A DNA stretch of 16,282 bases. Source: an uncultured Oscillospiraceae bacterium. GTDB lineage: Bacteria; Bacillota_A; Clostridia; Oscillospirales; Oscillospiraceae. Location of the stretch: contig CAAGIU010000310.1 in the NCBI GenBank assembly GCA_900770015.1, positions 1-16,282 of the forward strand. Reading direction: 5' to 3'. The notes under the pieces are model-generated. The model was given only the letters and a program-made list of their open reading frames with translations, did not search any database and was not told the DNA's origin. Each line of letters starts with the position of its first letter. Within the stretch, counting starts at the first letter, position 1. Below, piece by piece: positions 14,740 through 16,282 of the stretch. The translations under genes and the position numbers were made by a program.

Positions 14740-14911
14740 TGTGCTTATCTTGACTCAGCAATCCGATAGATTTAAATTGTTGTTTGGCGGGGTCAATGGA
14801 ATGTGGCTCCGTAGGGGCCGATGTCCACATCGTCCCCTACGGTGGTGCGGGCGTTATTGATACGCGATAAACAACAATTTGGAGGATAGCTGAGTAAAAC
14901 CGATAAGCACA
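14740..14911. mobile_element. Complete 172-bp MITE-like inverted-repeat element (copy 2)
   Basis: The ends are perfect 10-bp inverted repeats, TGTGCTTATC (14740-14749) and GATAAGCACA (14902-14911). Similarity continues inward: CTCAGC at 14754-14759 mirrors GCTGAG at 14889-14894, and AAATTGTTGTTT (14774-14785) is perfectly inverted at 14869-14880. The centre is a 16-base hairpin arm pair (14809-14824 with 14827-14842, 15 of 16 paired). There is no coding potential, so any transposition would need an enzyme supplied elsewhere. It is flanked by an 8-bp direct repeat. Ends like these occur near both edges of the window. Confidence 0.82.
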
Positions 14912-14919
14912 AACAAAAA
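14912..14919. repeat. Target-site duplication, right copy
   Basis: Second AACAAAAA, identical to 14732-14739. Its last four bases are part of the A-tract and stem of the bidirectional terminator at 14916-14956, so insertion hit the terminator's edge. Confidence 0.6.
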
Positions 14920-14956
14920 ACCACCATGTACGATTGCACAGTCCATGGTGGTTTTT
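14916..14956. terminator. Bidirectional intrinsic terminator between mgtC genes and the ATC hydrolase gene
   Basis: A perfect 13-bp stem (14916-14928 with 14944-14956) has an A run on the left and a T run on the right, so each strand shows a hairpin followed by U's. It closes the minus-strand gene that ends at 14976 and could also end the plus-strand mgtC transcript after it crosses the element. Confidence 0.88.
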
Positions 14957-14975
14957 CATATTCAGTTTATCATAT

Positions 14976-15473
14976 TCATTTTTTCTTGTGATACCGCAGA
15001 GAACACACATCGTCTCCCCTGGCGATGCACTTCGGCAGCTCCAGGGTGCTGCCGTAGCATTCACCGATGCCGTGGTCGCCGCACATGACAATGTCACAAA
15101 GCATGGCAATTTCTTCATCACTGCATCCGGCCTTCTGCCACGCCTTGACCAGCGGGCAGTAATGGAAATCAATGTCCAGGGCATCGTCGGTGCTCTTGAG
15201 CACATCCATCTCAAATACGAGCTGCGCCGCCTTGGAAAACAGGGTCTTTTTCAGGCCCTTCAGGCTGTCGGTGCCGCCCTTTTTCACAAGGTCCGCACCC
15301 TGGGAGAGTCCACAGCGTCTTACTGCCGCACTGCCGAAATCTCTGGGATCCAGGCCGCGCTTTGAAGCCTCGTCACACAGAAGATACAGCCAGAAGGCAC
15401 GGTGCTCCAGCTGGGCACGGATGGCCTGCAGAAGGGCATTTTTGTATTTCGGTTCGTTTTTCACAACGCTCAT
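14976..15473 (-). CDS. L-2-amino-thiazoline-4-carboxylic acid hydrolase family protein
   Basis: 165 residues. The C-terminal half carries the family pattern: DIDFHYCPLVKAWQKAG at 100-116 (H104, C106, W112), CDIVMCGDHGIGECYG at 126-141, and ELPKCIARGDDVCSLRYH at 145-162. The named enzyme, known from Pseudomonas, hydrolyses the thiazoline ring toward cysteine, but most members in Clostridia are uncharacterised and probably act on other substrates. The ATG at 15473 follows AAGGAG located within the last codons of the upstream M20 gene, whose intact-frame stop is only 3 bases before. It was therefore the downstream gene of an operon whose upstream genes are now broken, though this reading frame is undamaged. 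Confidence 0.78.
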   Translation of the reverse strand: MSVVKNEPKYKNALLQAIRAQLEHRAFWLYLLCDEASKRGLDPRDFGSAAVRRCGLSQGADLVKKGGTDSLKGLKKTLFSKAAQLVFEMDVLKSTDDALDIDFHYCPLVKAWQKAGCSDEEIAMLCDIVMCGDHGIGECYGSTLELPKCIARGDDVCSLRYHKKK

Positions 15474-15476
15474 ATG

Positions 15477-16033
15477 TTACACTCCTTGATATCGCTTGAT
15501 AAAATTCTTATAAAAGCAGACGCACTGACCGATGTTCTGGATTTTGATATGTTCGTTCGCCCCATGGATGGATGCATACTGGGTCTTGTCCAGGTCGATG
15601 GGGCAAAGCGAAGGATGCTGTCCGCCACATCGGTAAAGCGCCGGGCGTCGGTTCCCGCCGTCAAAAGGAACGGCGCCACAATCACATCCGGGAAATTGTG
15701 CTGAAGCACTTCCTCCAGAAGCTGATAGGGCCGATGGGCAAAGGAGGTGGGCTGGCAGTAATCCCGCTCCAGTTCCTGAATTTCCACACCGTACCTGGCA
15801 GCGATTTTCCTGATTTTTTCCAGTCCCTGATACAGGTCCTCTTCGCGGACGCAGCGCAGGAACATGGTCGTCTCCACTTCCTTTGCGCGAATCTGAGGAT
15901 TCTCCCGTTGGCCTGCAAACATGGTGGTAAACGAAATTCCGGTGGATAGCATGGCTTTGGTCTGGTGAATCCCCAGCATCACCTTTTTTATCAGCGGCGC
16001 AAACAGGGTAAAGTTTCCGAACAGAACATTCAA
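15477..16033 (-). pseudogene. M20-family metallopeptidase remnant: N-terminus deleted and frameshifted
   Basis: Only the C-terminal part of an M20/M25/M40 peptidase survives (about 185 codons; intact members have 400-480). Recognisable parts are LFGNFTLFAPLIKKVM near the start, then the dimerisation/lid region, and PFLLTAGTDARRFTDVADSI, which contains the late metal-site motif GTDAR. At 15600-15603 a run of four G on the + strand (C on the coding strand) breaks the frame. One added C restores IDLDKTQYASIHGANEHI and a natural end at the TAA at 15477, matching the family's C-terminus. The N-terminal metal-binding half is absent. It cannot be a working peptidase. Confidence 0.85.
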
Positions 16034-16137
16034 AAGAAATAGAGCAGATAATTTCCGATCATTCCATTAAACAGGTCCTTGGCGATATCCGCCAGGCAGT
16101 AACGGTATATCTTTCTCCTGGGCAATGTCTGGAGCAT
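16030..16137 (-). pseudogene. Truncated N-terminus of an apparent MFS (GPH-like) transporter
   Basis: A 35-codon frame with a good ribosome site (GGAAGGGG about 8 bases before the ATG) encodes a charged N-terminus, then DIAKDLFNGMIGNYLLYFF, which looks like the first cytoplasmic segment and first helix of an MFS symporter. The frame stops at TGA exactly where similarity to the M20 peptidase begins in another frame. Remaining helices are missing. The best reading is a deletion that joined the start of a transporter gene to the end of a peptidase gene. The family assignment rests on about 30 residues and is tentative. Confidence 0.5.
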
Positions 16138-16172
16138 GGCACTTTCCCCTTCCGATGGCTTTGGTGCTTTCT

Positions 16173-16178
16173 ATTATA
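16173..16178 (-). promoter_or_regulatory. -10 box upstream of the broken transporter, cut off from its -35
   Basis: TATAAT on the minus strand lies about 36 bases upstream of the transporter start. No acceptable -35 occurs at 16-18 bases, because that position is occupied by the terminal repeat of the element starting at 16182. The promoter may be inactivated or weakened by insertion. Confidence 0.45.
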
Positions 16179-16181
16179 GAA

Positions 16182-16282
16182 CGTGCTTATCGGGTTAACT
16201 CAGCAAATTGTAATTTGGCGGTATCGTTTTTGCGGAGCGAAGCGACCTTGGCTCTCCCTTTGGGAGAGCTGGCTGCCCCGTA
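16182..16282. mobile_element. Left end of a third MITE-like element copy, running off the window
   Basis: Bases 16182-16204, read on the opposite strand, match the right terminus of the complete element in 20 of 23 positions. The next 17 bases (16205-16221) match 14774-14790 in 15 of 17, ending in TTTGGCGG. Inward the sequence differs and contains a perfect 8-bp hairpin, GCTCTCCC with GGGAGAGC (16251-16258 and 16262-16269). The right end is beyond the window, so length and target duplication are unknown. Confidence 0.72.

Noticed and set aside
14809..14842. Central hairpin of the element read as an intrinsic terminator
   Set aside because: No U-tract follows on either strand, and the hairpin lies centrally in a symmetric element; it is part of the element, not a gene terminator.

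Overview
The window looks like chromosomal DNA from an anaerobic, GC-rich Clostridia lineage, probably Oscillospirales (inference). The reasons are the strong AGGAGG-type ribosome sites, the DegV, AzlCD, TRAP and MgtC families, a GlpA/GlpB/DUF1667 flavoenzyme set, an L-2-amino-thiazoline-4-carboxylate hydrolase, and short intergenic inverted-repeat elements of a kind common in that group. No rRNA, tRNA, CRISPR array, phage gene or transposase gene was found.

Layout. 1-137 holds the right end of a small inverted-repeat element. 165-2941 (+) is a tightly packed run: a DUF308/HdeD-like membrane protein, a compact phosphopantetheinyl transferase, a TatD nuclease and a D-2-hydroxyacid dehydrogenase, ended by a hairpin. 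3042-5084 (+) has a consensus promoter driving degV, followed by azlC and azlD and an intrinsic terminator. 5108-8947 (-) is a four-gene operon: GlpA-like flavoprotein with a [2Fe-2S] tail, GlpB-like flavoprotein, DUF1667 cysteine protein, and a NagD-like HAD phosphatase. A 0.7 kb divergent regulatory region (8948-9650) separates this from a complete TRAP transporter, dctP-dctQ-dctM (9651-12583, +). Then come a YcxB-like membrane protein and two tandem MgtC/SapB proteins (12646-14687, +). The right end (-) holds an intact ATC-hydrolase gene downstream of a wrecked M20 peptidase gene, which is fused by deletion to the first 35 codons of an apparent MFS transporter.

How the parts work together. 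The most coherent unit is the divergent pair around 9 kb. Each side has its own near-consensus sigma-A promoter. One side encodes a binding-protein-dependent carboxylate-type importer. The other encodes a three-part FAD/Fe-S dehydrogenase plus a phosphatase. A linked uptake-and-oxidation system for a hydroxy acid or phosphorylated polyol is a reasonable hypothesis, but the substrate cannot be read from sequence. The dctP mRNA has a leader of about 195 nt with several hairpins, and a 13-bp hairpin lies between dctP and dctQ, which suits high expression of the binding protein relative to the membrane subunits.

The signal least explained by genes is a family of transposase-less inverted-repeat elements. 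One complete 172-bp copy (14740-14911) has matched ends, an 8-bp target duplication and a central long hairpin. Matching ends appear at both extremities of the window (115-137 and 16182-16204). These copies sit at gene-decay points, a terminator and promoter edges.
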